This document shows, piece after piece, positions 27,135-37,063 of a DNA stretch of 53,157 nucleotides. Source of the DNA: Nitrosomonadales bacterium (lineage in GTDB: Bacteria > Pseudomonadota > Gammaproteobacteria > Burkholderiales > SG8-39); contig SBAS01000069.1 of NCBI GenBank assembly GCA_005240145.1, forward strand, positions 1 through 53,157, in the 5' to 3' direction. Below the pieces are notes generated by a model. That model worked only from the letters and a program-made list of their open reading frames with translations. It searched no databases and was not told the origin of the DNA. Position 1 is the stretch's first letter, and each line of letters begins with the position of its first letter. The position numbers and the translations under genes were made by a program.

Positions 27135-27461
27135 TTACTTGATGGTCTTTATCGTGCCCTTGGGCAGGAGCAGCTGCACGGCAGGCCTCTGGATCCTGAT
27201 TTCGGTGTTCGGCGCGATTTCCAGCGTCGCGTAGTGCTCGTTGATCTCGATGATCTTGCCGATCAGGCCGCCCAGCGCGACGACTTCGTCGCCCTTCTGC
27301 AGCGCGTCGATCATCGCCTTCTGTTCCTTCGCGCGCTTCATCTGCGGCCGGATCATCAGGAAGTACAGCAGCACGAACATCAGAATGATGGGCAGGAAGC
27401 TCATCAGCCCGGCGTCGCCGCCGGTGGCCGGCGCTTGCGCGTAAGCAGGGGATATCAGCAC
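27135..27461 (-). CDS. yajC: preprotein translocase subunit YajC
   Basis: The 108-residue protein has a short N-terminal stretch (VLISPAYAQAPATGGDAG), one transmembrane helix (FLPIILMFVLLYFLMIRPQ) and a cytoplasmic domain starting MKRAKEQKAM with GDEVVALGGLIGKI. YajC associates with SecDF. The GTG start at 27461 was chosen because GAGGAA lies 6 bases upstream and because betaproteobacterial YajC usually begins in this way. A longer open frame upstream lacks such support. Confidence 0.9.
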   Translation of the reverse strand: MLISPAYAQAPATGGDAGLMSFLPIILMFVLLYFLMIRPQMKRAKEQKAMIDALQKGDEVVALGGLIGKIIEINEHYATLEIAPNTEIRIQRPAVQLLLPKGTIKTIK

Positions 27462-27496
27462 GAAATTCCTCGCTAGAAAGGCGGAAAAGCCTGTAA

Positions 27497-29586
<2,090 letters not shown>

Positions 29587-29594
29587 TGCCAGAC

Positions 29595-29602
29595 ATTATA
29601 AA
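29595..29602. promoter_or_regulatory. shared AT patch for queA (minus) and tRNA-Leu (plus)
   Basis: ATTATAAA reads as TATAAT on the minus strand (29600-29595), 8 bases from the queA ATG, and as TATAAA on the plus strand (29597-29602), about 12 bases from the tRNA 5' end at 29615. It is a second symmetric -10 region like that between GST and purB. Confidence 0.45.
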
Positions 29603-29614
29603 ATTCGATTGGCA

Positions 29615-29701
29615 GCCGAAATGGCGGAATCGGTAGACGCAGCGGACTCAAAATCCGCCGGTGGCGACACCATGAGAGTTCGAGTCTCTCTTTCGGCACC
29701 A
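29615..29701 (+). tRNA. tRNA-Leu (CAA anticodon)
   Basis: The 87-base tRNA has a 7-bp acceptor stem (GCCGAAA with TTTCGGC), an anticodon stem GCGGA/TCCGC around loop CTCAAAA, so the anticodon is CAA and reads UUG. It has a long variable arm, as expected for class II tRNA-Leu, and a T-arm GTTCGAG. The terminal CCA is encoded (29699-29701). It lies alone between queA and the rpf locus. Confidence 0.96.
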
Positions 29702-29704
29702 GCG

Positions 29705-29725
29705 GGCGGCGGCAATACCGCCGCC
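29705..29725 (+). terminator. GC-rich hairpin after tRNA-Leu
   Basis: Eight-base arms (29705-29712, 29718-29725) flank a CAATA loop, starting 4 bases after the tRNA. No T-run follows, so it may be a weak or factor-assisted stop, or a 3'-end stabiliser. Confidence 0.35.
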
Positions 29726-29823
29726 ACGGCGAAAATGATTGGCGGGCGCGGGCCCCTTTTGCTGGACATCGCCTAGGGCCGGGCGTAGGCTTTGCCGCAC
29801 TTTCCTCGGGGGGGGGAGGCAAG

Positions 29824-30510
29824 ATGGCCAAGGCGCAGGTTCACCTGCTACCGGCGGCGCGCAACACGGTGATGGTGGTGGACGACCAGTCCACCAGCCG
29901 CGCCATTCTCGAGCAGGTCGTACGCAGCCTGGACGACCGCGTCGTGGTGGAAGGCTTCGCGCGCCCCGTGGATGCCGTGGTCTGGGCCGCACGCCACGTC
30001 GCCGACCTGGTGCTGGTGGATTTCATGATGCCGGACATGGACGGCATCGAGCTGGTCGGGCGCCTGCGCTCCCTGCCGGGCTATGAGCACGTGCCGATCG
30101 TCATGATTACCGGACAGGACGATAAAAAGCTGCGCTACGCCGCGCTGGACGCCGGGATCACGGATTTCCTCACCAAGCCGGTGGATTCGCGCCAGTGCCT
30201 CGCGCGCGAGAAGGAAACCCTGCTGCGCCTGGACGAGGTCGAATGGGGCACGATGCAGGGCCACCCGGTCATCGGCCACGAAATCCTGAAGGGCAGCGCC
30301 TCGAAATACGTCCGCATGGGCGCCCTCATCGCGCTCGGCCACCACGAACGCTACAACGGCAAGGGCTATCCAAGCGGGCTGGACGGCGACCACATCCCGT
30401 TGTGCGCGCGCATCGTTGCGGTTGCCGAAGTTTTCGACGCGCTTACTTCGGTGCGGTCCTACAAGAAAGCCTGGAAAAGCGCAGATGCGCTCGACTACAT
30501 CCGCGCGTAG
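29824..30510 (+). CDS. rpfG: RpfG-like response regulator with a degenerate HD-GYP domain
   Basis: The 228-residue protein has a receiver domain (about 14-130: VVDDQ, phospho-Asp in VLVDFMMPDMDG, VMITG, LTKPVD). RpfG normally follows this with a full HD-GYP phosphodiesterase that degrades cyclic di-GMP, about 380 residues in all. Here REKETLLRL joins directly to DEVEWGTMQGHPVIGHEIL, so the segment with the catalytic HD pair (roughly 65 residues) and most of the linker are missing. HHERYNGKGYPSGL (GYP) remains. The frame then stops at TAG 30508-30510; reading through would add 13 codons ending at a TGA that overlaps the rpfC ATG. It is therefore very unlikely to be an active phosphodiesterase. 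Confidence 0.8.
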   Translation: MAKAQVHLLPAARNTVMVVDDQSTSRAILEQVVRSLDDRVVVEGFARPVDAVVWAARHVADLVLVDFMMPDMDGIELVGRLRSLPGYEHVPIVMITGQDDKKLRYAALDAGITDFLTKPVDSRQCLAREKETLLRLDEVEWGTMQGHPVIGHEILKGSASKYVRMGALIALGHHERYNGKGYPSGLDGDHIPLCARIVAVAEVFDALTSVRSYKKAWKSADALDYIRA

Positions 30511-30548
30511 CGCGACTTGCAGGACCCTTCTGCGGCTAGCAGCGCGCG

Positions 30549-33083
30549 ATGAGGACCTGGCTGCGCGATCTCGTTGCCAGTGTACGCGCACGCCTCGCCG
30601 CGCGCGCCGATACCGAGCACGAGCAGGCGCTCATCCGGACGGTGATCGGCGTCCTGCTCGGCCTCTACCTTCTGCCCGAGATCCTTGACCGGCACGCCGA
30701 GGGCCTGCCCGAACCGCATATCATGGTCTGGATCGGCTTCCTGGCCTTTTCGACGGCCATTTTTGGCGCGATTCTCGCCTCGCCAGACGTATCGCCGGCG
30801 CGTCGCGTCTTCGGCACCGTCCTCGATGCCGCCACCCTCAGCTGGTGCATGGCGCATTTCGGCGAACGGGGCCTGCCGCTATTCCTCGTCTATCTCTGGT
30901 TCACCTTCGGCAACGGCTTTCGCTACGGTGCGCGTTACCTCGTCGCGTCGCTGTTGCTCAGTATGTCCGGCTTCGTCATGGTACTCAGCCTGAGCGAGTT
31001 CTGGCAGGCGCGCCTCAACATGGGTATCTGGATGATGATGGGGTTCGTTGCGCTGAGCCTGTACGTGCTGACGCTGGTGCGGCGCATGTTCGACGCGCTG
31101 GCACGGGCCGAGGCCGCGAACCATGCCAAGCGCCGCTTCGTTTCGGTCGTCAGCCACGAGCTGCGCACGCCGCTGAATGCGATTGTCGGCATGTCCGACC
31201 TGCTGCGCGACACGCCCCTCTCGCGCGAGCAGGCCGACATGCTGCAAACGCTGCGCAGCTCCTCGCGCGTGATGCTCGGACTGGTGGAGGACGTGCTCGA
31301 CTTCTCCAAGATCGAAGCCGGCAAGCTGACGCTCGAGCGCACCGAATTCGACCTGCATGCGCTGGTGAACAGCACCCGCCGGATCCTGTCGACGCAGGCG
31401 GCCGCGAAGCGCGTCGAATTCGTGGTCTCGATCATGCCCGAGGTTCCGCTGGCGGTACGCGGCGACGCCCACCACTTGCGCCAGGTGCTGATCAACCTGG
31501 CGGGCAACGCGGTCAAGTTCACCGAGCAGGGCAGCGTCACTGTCCATGTCAGCGGCCAGGGTGAGACCGCCACCGGCGTGCGGCTCAAGTTCTCGGTGCG
31601 CGACACCGGCATCGGCATCGCGCCCGAGGCGCAAAGCAAGATTTTCGAAAGCTTTAGCCAGGCCGACCAGACCACGACACGCCGTTTCGGCGGCACCGGC
31701 CTTGGCACCACCATCGCCAAGCAGATGGTTGAATTGATGGGCGGCAGGATCGGCGTGGAGAGCGCGGTAGGGCTGGGGAGCACGTTCTGGTTCGAGACCG
31801 AGCTGGAGAAGCAGCCCGAGCGTGCGGGCGCGGTCGCTGGCGAGCTCGCCGGGGCACGTGTGCTGCTGGTCGGCTTTCCGCCGGCGCAGCGCGAAGCGCT
31901 CGAGCAATCGCTCACCGGATGGGGCGCCATCGCCGTTGCCGCCCCGGGCGTCGACGAAGGCGCGGCGCGGCTGGTGGCGGAAATCAGCCTCGCGCGGCCC
32001 TACCACAGCGTGCTCCTGTATTCGGACGGCAAGGACCTGCAGCTCGCGCAGCGTTTTCGCCGAGCCGCACCCGACCCGGCGCCGCCGATCGTGCTCGCGA
32101 TGCAGCGTGCGGCGGACGTGCCGCGCTTTGCGGCGCTGTCGGCCGGATTCGGCGCCGTGCTCGAGTTGCCGATCGAAAAGCGCCAGTTTTTCAACGTGCT
32201 GCACTCGGTCTCGGCGAGTGAGGAGGCGCGCGATGGCGTGGTGCGCCTCAAGGACTACGCGCGGCGCGGCGGCGCATCGAAAGGACTCAACGTGCTGGTC
32301 GCGGACGACAATCCGACCAACCGCGAAGTGCTCAGCCGCATCCTGGAACGCGGTGGGCATACGGCGACGCTGGTTGCGGACGGCGAGCGCGCCCTCGATG
32401 CCCTCGAAAACGCGCGTTTCGACGTGGCGCTGATCGACCGCAACATGCCCGGCTTGAGCGGCCTCGAAACAGTGCAGGCGATTCGACTCACCACGGGTGC
32501 GCGCGAGCGGCTGCCGGTCGTGATGCTCTCGGCCGACGTCGCCGCCGAATCGAAGCGCGAATGCCTCGAAGCCGGCGCCGACGCCTTTCTCGCCAAGCCG
32601 ATCGAAGCCGCGCGGCTGCTGGAAGAATTGCAAAGCCTCTGCGGCGGCAAGGTTCAGGACGCCTCCAGGCCGGTGGCCTCGGCGAACCTGCGAGCCTCGC
32701 GCGGCGACCGGCAGGAGCCGCTGCAGGCCGTCAATTCGGCCACGCTCGCCGACCTGGAAGAGCTGGGTTCTTCGCCAGCCTTCATGGACAAGCTGATCGG
32801 CGTGTTCGTCGCGGACAACGTCACCCTGATGGCAAAAATGGAAGCCTCGCTCTCGGCGCGCAACGTCGGCGAATTCCGCAGTCATCTTCACGCAATGAAG
32901 GGTTCGGCCGCGAGCATGGGCGCCGAACGCCTGACGTACTACTGCAAGGACGCCGGCCGGCTGTCGGATGCAGAGGTAAAACTGCAGATCCCGGCGCTGT
33001 TGAAGACGCTGCGGGAAGAACTCGCGGCAACGCGCACGTCGCTCGATCGCTACCTCCAGGAACGCAAGAAGTCTTCGGGCTGA
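30549..33083 (+). CDS. rpfC: RpfC-like hybrid sensor histidine kinase
   Basis: The 844-residue protein follows the RpfC layout: a short N-terminal segment with ADTEHEQALIR, about five transmembrane helices (30-180, with FTFGNGFRYGARYL), and a HisKA domain with His203 in SHELRTPLN. An HATPase domain follows (Asn320, DTGIGIAPE, GGTGLGTTIAKQMVELMGG). Next come a degenerate receiver-like stretch (435-555), a true receiver (580-695, phospho-Asp630 in LIDRNMPG) and an HPt domain with His781 (HAMKGSAASMG). RpfC senses the fatty-acid signal DSF and passes phosphate to RpfG. The frame is complete. Its start overlaps the end of the read-through rpfG frame, showing the two were once coupled. Signal and output partners are damaged here. 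Confidence 0.88.
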   Translation: MRTWLRDLVASVRARLAARADTEHEQALIRTVIGVLLGLYLLPEILDRHAEGLPEPHIMVWIGFLAFSTAIFGAILASPDVSPARRVFGTVLDAATLSWCMAHFGERGLPLFLVYLWFTFGNGFRYGARYLVASLLLSMSGFVMVLSLSEFWQARLNMGIWMMMGFVALSLYVLTLVRRMFDALARAEAANHAKRRFVSVVSHELRTPLNAIVGMSDLLRDTPLSREQADMLQTLRSSSRVMLGLVEDVLDFSKIEAGKLTLERTEFDLHALVNSTRRILSTQAAAKRVEFVVSIMPEVPLAVRGDAHHLRQVLINLAGNAVKFTEQGSVTVHVSGQGETATGVRLKFSVRDTGIGIAPEAQSKIFESFSQADQTTTRRFGGTGLGTTIAKQMVELMGGRIGVESAVGLGSTFWFETELEKQPERAGAVAGELAGARVLLVGFPPAQREALEQSLTGWGAIAVAAPGVDEGAARLVAEISLARPYHSVLLYSDGKDLQLAQRFRRAAPDPAPPIVLAMQRAADVPRFAALSAGFGAVLELPIEKRQFFNVLHSVSASEEARDGVVRLKDYARRGGASKGLNVLVADDNPTNREVLSRILERGGHTATLVADGERALDALENARFDVALIDRNMPGLSGLETVQAIRLTTGARERLPVVMLSADVAAESKRECLEAGADAFLAKPIEAARLLEELQSLCGGKVQDASRPVASANLRASRGDRQEPLQAVNSATLADLEELGSSPAFMDKLIGVFVADNVTLMAKMEASLSARNVGEFRSHLHAMKGSAASMGAERLTYYCKDAGRLSDAEVKLQIPALLKTLREELAATRTSLDRYLQERKKSSG

Positions 33084-33189
33084 GTGCCGGGCGCCCGCAG
33101 GGGCGCCATATTCATCGGCGCGCGCAGATGCCGGATAATGCGGTACTCGCGCACGACACTGGTGTACAGGCTTGGCTTGCAACAACCGA

Positions 33190-33522
33190 TTCGATCCGGC
33201 TCCAGCCGCAGGGCACAATCCACCCAGGTGTCGGCGACCGCGTCGAGCTCTTCGCGCCTCACCGGGTTGACCTGTTTGCGCACCTGCATCAAGGCCTGGT
33301 GGCCGCTGCGCCGGCGCGCGTTCTTCGCGATCCAGGCCTGCACTGCCGCTTCACCTTCGCCGTCAGCTCGTCGCCGAAGGACCGCAGGTCCTTGAGCAGG
33401 CTCAAGTTGAAGCAGGGAATGCTGCGCTGGTTCATCCAGCCCCAGATCGTTCCGGTCGCCGGCTCGAACTCGTACTGGACATTGGACGCCTGATGTTCCC
33501 CCTGCGCAATCCGACGCTGTTG
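33190..33522 (-). pseudogene. rpfF: remnant of rpfF (DSF synthase) with the crotonase core deleted
   Basis: Two pieces of an RpfF-like enoyl-CoA hydratase-family protein survive on the minus strand, in different frames. The N-terminal piece (about 33484-33360) reads VQYEFEPATGTIWGWM then PCFNLSLLKDLRSFGDELTA, matching the W..M...PCFN..L start of RpfF. The C-terminal piece (about 33345-33190) reads HQALMQVRKQVNPV then ELDAVADTWVDCALRLEP, matching the RpfF C-terminal helix (EL..I.E.WV.AA..IEP in Burkholderia). The 150-170 residue core with the catalytic glutamates is absent. The position, convergent with rpfC, is the same as in Xanthomonas. No DSF can be made from it. Confidence 0.72.
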
Positions 33523-33650
33523 CTATTGTGCGCACCACGCGTCCGACGCGCCGGCCCGGCAAGACGAAATGATCAATCCGGGTTCTAGCCGAAACCGCGC
33601 ACATGGGTTAAAGTTTTCAGGTCGTCAGGCACCAGTTTCGAGGGGGCTGC

Positions 33651-33887
33651 ATGTACGCCATCGTCTACAAGTCGGACGGATTCCCGGTCTGCCAGCAGGT
33701 CGCGGGCGTGAGTCCCGATCCCGTGGTGACCTGGAATACCGAGGCTGCGGCCAAGGCGTTCATTACCTCCAAGGCGGGCGATGCGGACTTCCAGGCCGTG
33801 CAGCTGACCGACGAGGCGATGGACAAGATCGCGCAGGCCATGGGCTGCGCGATCGAATCGATGATGTTGGAGCCGTACCCAAGTTAA
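33651..33887 (+). CDS. small hypothetical protein
   Basis: This 78-residue acidic protein (MYAIVYKSDGFPVCQQVAG...) has no recognised family, signal peptide or transmembrane segment. It contains two cysteines (14 and 65) and alternates short predicted strands with helices rich in Ala and Asp/Glu. GAGGGGG lies 5 bases before the ATG, which supports translation. It sits between the rpfF remnant and the convergent deoxynucleoside kinase. Confidence 0.6.
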   Translation: MYAIVYKSDGFPVCQQVAGVSPDPVVTWNTEAAAKAFITSKAGDADFQAVQLTDEAMDKIAQAMGCAIESMMLEPYPS

Positions 33888-33911
33888 GCGCGCCGAGCTG
33901 AATCCGGCCGG

Positions 33912-34544
33912 CTATCCCAGGCTGAAGAACTCGCGCCGGCTTTTCATGCCGCGCATGTGCGCAAGCAGCAGTTCCAGGTCCGTTTCGCGCGCGACAAAAT
34001 TCAGGTTTTCCGAGTTTACGATCAGCACCGGCGCCGCGCTGTAGTTGTAGAAAAAGCGCGCGTAGCCTTCGACCAGCAGGGCGAGGTAGTCCTCGCTGAT
34101 GCCGCGCTCGAATTGCACCGCGCGCCGCCGCACGCGTTCGTACAGCGTCGCCGGCCGAGCCTGCAGGTAGACCACGAGGTCCGGCGCCGGCGCCTGCGGC
34201 CGGATCGCGTCGTAGATCTTCTGGTACAGCGCCATCTCGTCGTCGGAGAGCGTGATGCGCGCGAAGAGGGGATCCTTTTCGAGCAGGAAGTCGGTCACTG
34301 TCGGCCGGCCGAACATGTCGGGTTGCGCGAGCGTTTCAAGCTGGCGCGCGCGCTGGAAGAGGAAAAAGAGCTGCGTCGGCAGCGCGAAGCGCGCCATGTC
34401 CTGGTAGAAGCGGCCAAGAAACGGGTTCTCGCCGGGCTCTTCGAGCAGGAGTTCGGCGCCGAGGCGCTCCGCGAGCCGCCGCGCCAGGCTGGTCTTGCCC
34501 GCGCCGATCGGACCTTCCACCGCGATATGGCGAAACTTCTGCAC
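33912..34544 (-). CDS. deoxynucleoside kinase
   Basis: The 210-residue kinase has a P-loop near its N-terminus (EGPIGAGKTSLARR, residues 10-23), the Glu-Pro region LLEEPGENPF, the FLLEKDPLFAR segment that replaces the DRS motif, and RPATLYERVRRRAVQFERGI of the lid. The family phosphorylates deoxyadenosine/deoxyguanosine for nucleotide salvage. The GTG start at 34544 gives the usual N-terminus; the open frame upstream runs into folK. In other betaproteobacteria this gene follows folK, often before panB. The ligand preference is inferred. Confidence 0.85.
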   Translation of the reverse strand: MQKFRHIAVEGPIGAGKTSLARRLAERLGAELLLEEPGENPFLGRFYQDMARFALPTQLFFLFQRARQLETLAQPDMFGRPTVTDFLLEKDPLFARITLSDDEMALYQKIYDAIRPQAPAPDLVVYLQARPATLYERVRRRAVQFERGISEDYLALLVEGYARFFYNYSAAPVLIVNSENLNFVARETDLELLLAHMRGMKSRREFFSLG

Positions 34545-34551
34545 CGGGACT

Positions 34552-35031
34552 CTAGTCGATTCTTGCGATCTTCTGCGAGCTGCAGGCAAGCAACAGGGTC
34601 TTTGCCAGACCCTTGCCTGGAACCGAAATATCGCCATCCAGCTCGAGCAAAGGCTGCAACACGAAGGCGCGCTCATGCATGCGCGGGTGGGGCACGCTGA
34701 GCTTGGGCGTGGCGATGACCTGCTCGCCGTAGAGCAGCAGGTCCAGGTCGAGCGTGCGCGGCGCGCTGGTAAATGGCCGCTCGCGGCCGTGCCGCCGCTC
34801 GATTTCCTGCAGGCGATCGAGCAGCGCGTCGGGGGCGAGCCCGGTGTCGATCTGGGCGACCGAATTCAGGAACTCGGGTTGATCCACGTGACCCAGGGGC
34901 GCGGTGCTGTAGAAGCTTGAATGCCCCGTCACGCGGGTTTTCGGCAGCCCCTGCAGTTCATCCATCGCCGCCATGAGTTGCCGGCGCGGCTCGCCGATGT
35001 TCGCTCCCAGACCGATAAACGCCCGGATCAC
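34552..35031 (-). CDS. folK: 2-amino-4-hydroxy-6-hydroxymethyldihydropteridine pyrophosphokinase
   Basis: This 159-residue enzyme transfers pyrophosphate to the pterin in folate synthesis. It starts IRAFIGLGANIGEPRRQL and contains the family markers STAPLGHVDQPEFLNSVAQI, GRERPFTSAPRTLDLDLLLYG and PHPRMHERAFVLQPL. The GTG start at 35031 gives the usual length. It lies 28 bases after pcnB, an arrangement widespread in Proteobacteria, and 7 bases before the kinase gene. Confidence 0.93.
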   Translation of the reverse strand: MIRAFIGLGANIGEPRRQLMAAMDELQGLPKTRVTGHSSFYSTAPLGHVDQPEFLNSVAQIDTGLAPDALLDRLQEIERRHGRERPFTSAPRTLDLDLLLYGEQVIATPKLSVPHPRMHERAFVLQPLLELDGDISVPGKGLAKTLLLACSSQKIARID

Positions 35032-35059
35032 GCGAGGCGGTCCTTGACCGGGGCGAGGG

Positions 35060-36388
35060 TCATTCAACCGGTGCGGGCGCAGGCGCGCCCTGCGGCTTGC
35101 GGCGCCTGCGGCGGCGTTTCTTGTGCGCTCCCGTGTCCGGCAGCAGCATGGCACGGCGCGTTTCCTCGTCCGCGCCCTGGAACGCGCGCCACCAGCTTTC
35201 GATTTCGGCGGGTACTTCGCCGCTCGCCGCGCGCAGCGCGAGGAAATCGTAAGCCATGCGAAAGCGCGGCAGATCGAGCAGCCGCCAGGGGCGCTGGCCC
35301 GAGCGTTCCTCGAAGCGCGGCTGCATCGCCCAGACTTCGCGCATGGTCGCGGTGAGCCGGCGCGTGATCGCGAGCTTGCCGCTTTGCGTCTCCAGGACCT
35401 CGTCCATCGCGACCTCGAGCGCCGGGATGCGGCGCTCGCCGCGTTTCTCGCGCGCCTTCCACGCCGCCAGCACCTCGTGCCAGAGCAGCGCGGCGAAAAG
35501 GAAGGCCGGCGACACCGGGCGCTCGGAGAGCACGCGCTCGTCGGTCTGCGCCAGCGCCAGCGTCACGAAGCGCTCGCCCAGCGGCTGCTCCAGGATCACG
35601 TCAAGCAGCGGCAGCATGCCCTTGTGCAGGCCCTCGTTGCGCAGCTGGCGCAGGCAGGCGCTGGCGTGCCCCGAGAGCAGCAGCTTGAGCATCTCCTCGA
35701 ACAGGCGCGGCGGCGGCACGTGCTCGAGCAGGGGCGCGAGGCGCTTGATCGGCGCGCGCGTCGAGCTTTCGACCGACAGGCCGAGCTTGGCGCCGAGGCG
35801 CACTGCGCGCAGCATGCGCACCGGATCCTCGCGAAAGCGCGTTTCCGGATCGCCGATGATGCGCAGCGTGCGTTTCTTCAGGTCGGCGAGGCCGCCGTGG
35901 TAATCGATGAGCTCGCCCGTCTTGCAGTCGTAGTACAGCGCGTTGACCGTGAAGTCGCGCCGGCGCGCGTCGTCTTCCAGCGTGCCAAAGACGTTGTCGC
36001 GCAGCACGCGCCCGTGCTGGTCCTTTTCAGCAGATTTGCTGTCCGTGCCGCGGAAGGTGGAGACCTCGATCGTTTCCGGGCCCAGCATCACGTGCACGAG
36101 GCGAAAGCGCCGCCCGATCAGCAGCGCGCGGCGAAAGAGCGGCTTGATCTGCTCGGGACGCGCGTTGGTGGCGACGTCGAAATCCTTCGGCCTGATGCCG
36201 AGCAGAACGTCGCGCACCGCGCCGCCGACGACGTAAGCCGAATAGCCGCGCTCGGCCAGCACGTCGCATACCTTCAGGGCGCTGGCGCTGATCGCGTTGC
36301 GCGTGACGCCATGTCGCGCCTGCGCCACGCGCTGCAGACCCGGAGAATCGTCGAGGCCGAGCACGCGGCGGATGAAGCGTTTGATCAT
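35060..36388 (-). CDS. pcnB: poly(A) polymerase I
   Basis: The 442-residue nucleotidyltransferase of the CCA-adding/poly(A) polymerase family adds 3' tails that mark RNA for decay. VVGGAVRDVLLG and KDFDVATNA supply the active-site Gly and Asp residues; RRDFTVNALYYD and GDPETRFREDPVRMLRAVR follow. The protein ends in a basic RRRRRRKP tail, as in E. coli PcnB, which favours PcnB over a CCA-adding enzyme. The genes upstream and downstream (HAD phosphatase, folK) fit the normal betaproteobacterial order. Confidence 0.93.
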   Translation of the reverse strand: MIKRFIRRVLGLDDSPGLQRVAQARHGVTRNAISASALKVCDVLAERGYSAYVVGGAVRDVLLGIRPKDFDVATNARPEQIKPLFRRALLIGRRFRLVHVMLGPETIEVSTFRGTDSKSAEKDQHGRVLRDNVFGTLEDDARRRDFTVNALYYDCKTGELIDYHGGLADLKKRTLRIIGDPETRFREDPVRMLRAVRLGAKLGLSVESSTRAPIKRLAPLLEHVPPPRLFEEMLKLLLSGHASACLRQLRNEGLHKGMLPLLDVILEQPLGERFVTLALAQTDERVLSERPVSPAFLFAALLWHEVLAAWKAREKRGERRIPALEVAMDEVLETQSGKLAITRRLTATMREVWAMQPRFEERSGQRPWRLLDLPRFRMAYDFLALRAASGEVPAEIESWWRAFQGADEETRRAMLLPDTGAHKKRRRRRRKPQGAPAPAPVE

Positions 36389-36400
36389 TGCGCGCGCCGA

Positions 36401-37063
36401 TTATCTCAGGGAAAGCACCAGCCAACCGCGCCGCCCGGCTTCGCTGGCGAGCTTTTCGTCCGGATCCACCGCCACCGGCCGAGTCACGCGCTCCAGCAGC
36501 GGCAGGTCGTTGTGCGAATCGCTGTAGAAGGTGCTTACCGGGAAGTCGCGCAGCGCGCGCCCCTGCGCCGCGAGCCAGGCGTCGAGGCGCTGGCTCTTGC
36601 CTTCGCGAAAGCACGGGATGCCGGCCACCCGCCCGGTGTAGCGGTCCCCGCTGCGTTCGGGTTCCGTGGCGAGCAGGTGCGGGACGCCGAACTCCTTTGC
36701 GATCGGGCCGGTGACGAAGCTGTTGGTGGCGGTCACCACGGCGCACAGGTCGCCGGCCGCGAGGTGTCCGCGCACCAACTCGCGTGCCGGGGCGCCGATC
36801 GCCGGCCGGATGCGCGTGGCCATGAAATCGGCGTGCCACCGGTCGAGCTCGCCGGGGGCGTGTGCGGCGAGCGGACGCAGCGCAAAGCCGAGGAACTCGT
36901 GGATGTCGAGCGTGCCGGCCTTGTACTGCTCGTAGAACGCGGCGTTCTGCGACTCGTAATCCTCCCGCCCGATCACGCCGCGATCGACGAGGAACTGGCC
37001 CCATTCGTAGTCGCTGTCGCAGGCGAGCAGCGTGTTGTCCAGGTCGAACAACGCGAGGTTCAT
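36401..37063 (-). CDS. HAD-superfamily phosphatase (subfamily IB)
   Basis: The 220-residue hydrolase has motif I ALFDLDNTL with nucleophile Asp7 and acid/base Asp9, motif II VVTATNS, and motif III/IV SDSHNDLPLLE. The architecture resembles SerB/CicA HAD-IB phosphatases; the substrate is unknown. It begins inside the end of hda (4-base overlap) and is followed 12 bases later by pcnB. Confidence 0.9.
   Translation of the reverse strand: MNLALFDLDNTLLACDSDYEWGQFLVDRGVIGREDYESQNAAFYEQYKAGTLDIHEFLGFALRPLAAHAPGELDRWHADFMATRIRPAIGAPARELVRGHLAAGDLCAVVTATNSFVTGPIAKEFGVPHLLATEPERSGDRYTGRVAGIPCFREGKSQRLDAWLAAQGRALRDFPVSTFYSDSHNDLPLLERVTRPVAVDPDEKLASEAGRRGWLVLSLR

Noticed and set aside
23991-27476. Very long plus-strand open frame (over 1100 codons) opposite secD/secF
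   Set aside because: It is antisense to well-conserved secD, secF and SDR genes, contains repetitive Arg/His/Asp composition and no recognisable domain. High GC coding bias makes such shadow frames.
33651-33887. Small protein as part of the rpf signalling system (RpfH-like)
   Set aside because: RpfH is a membrane protein; this one has no transmembrane segment and lies beyond the rpfF remnant.
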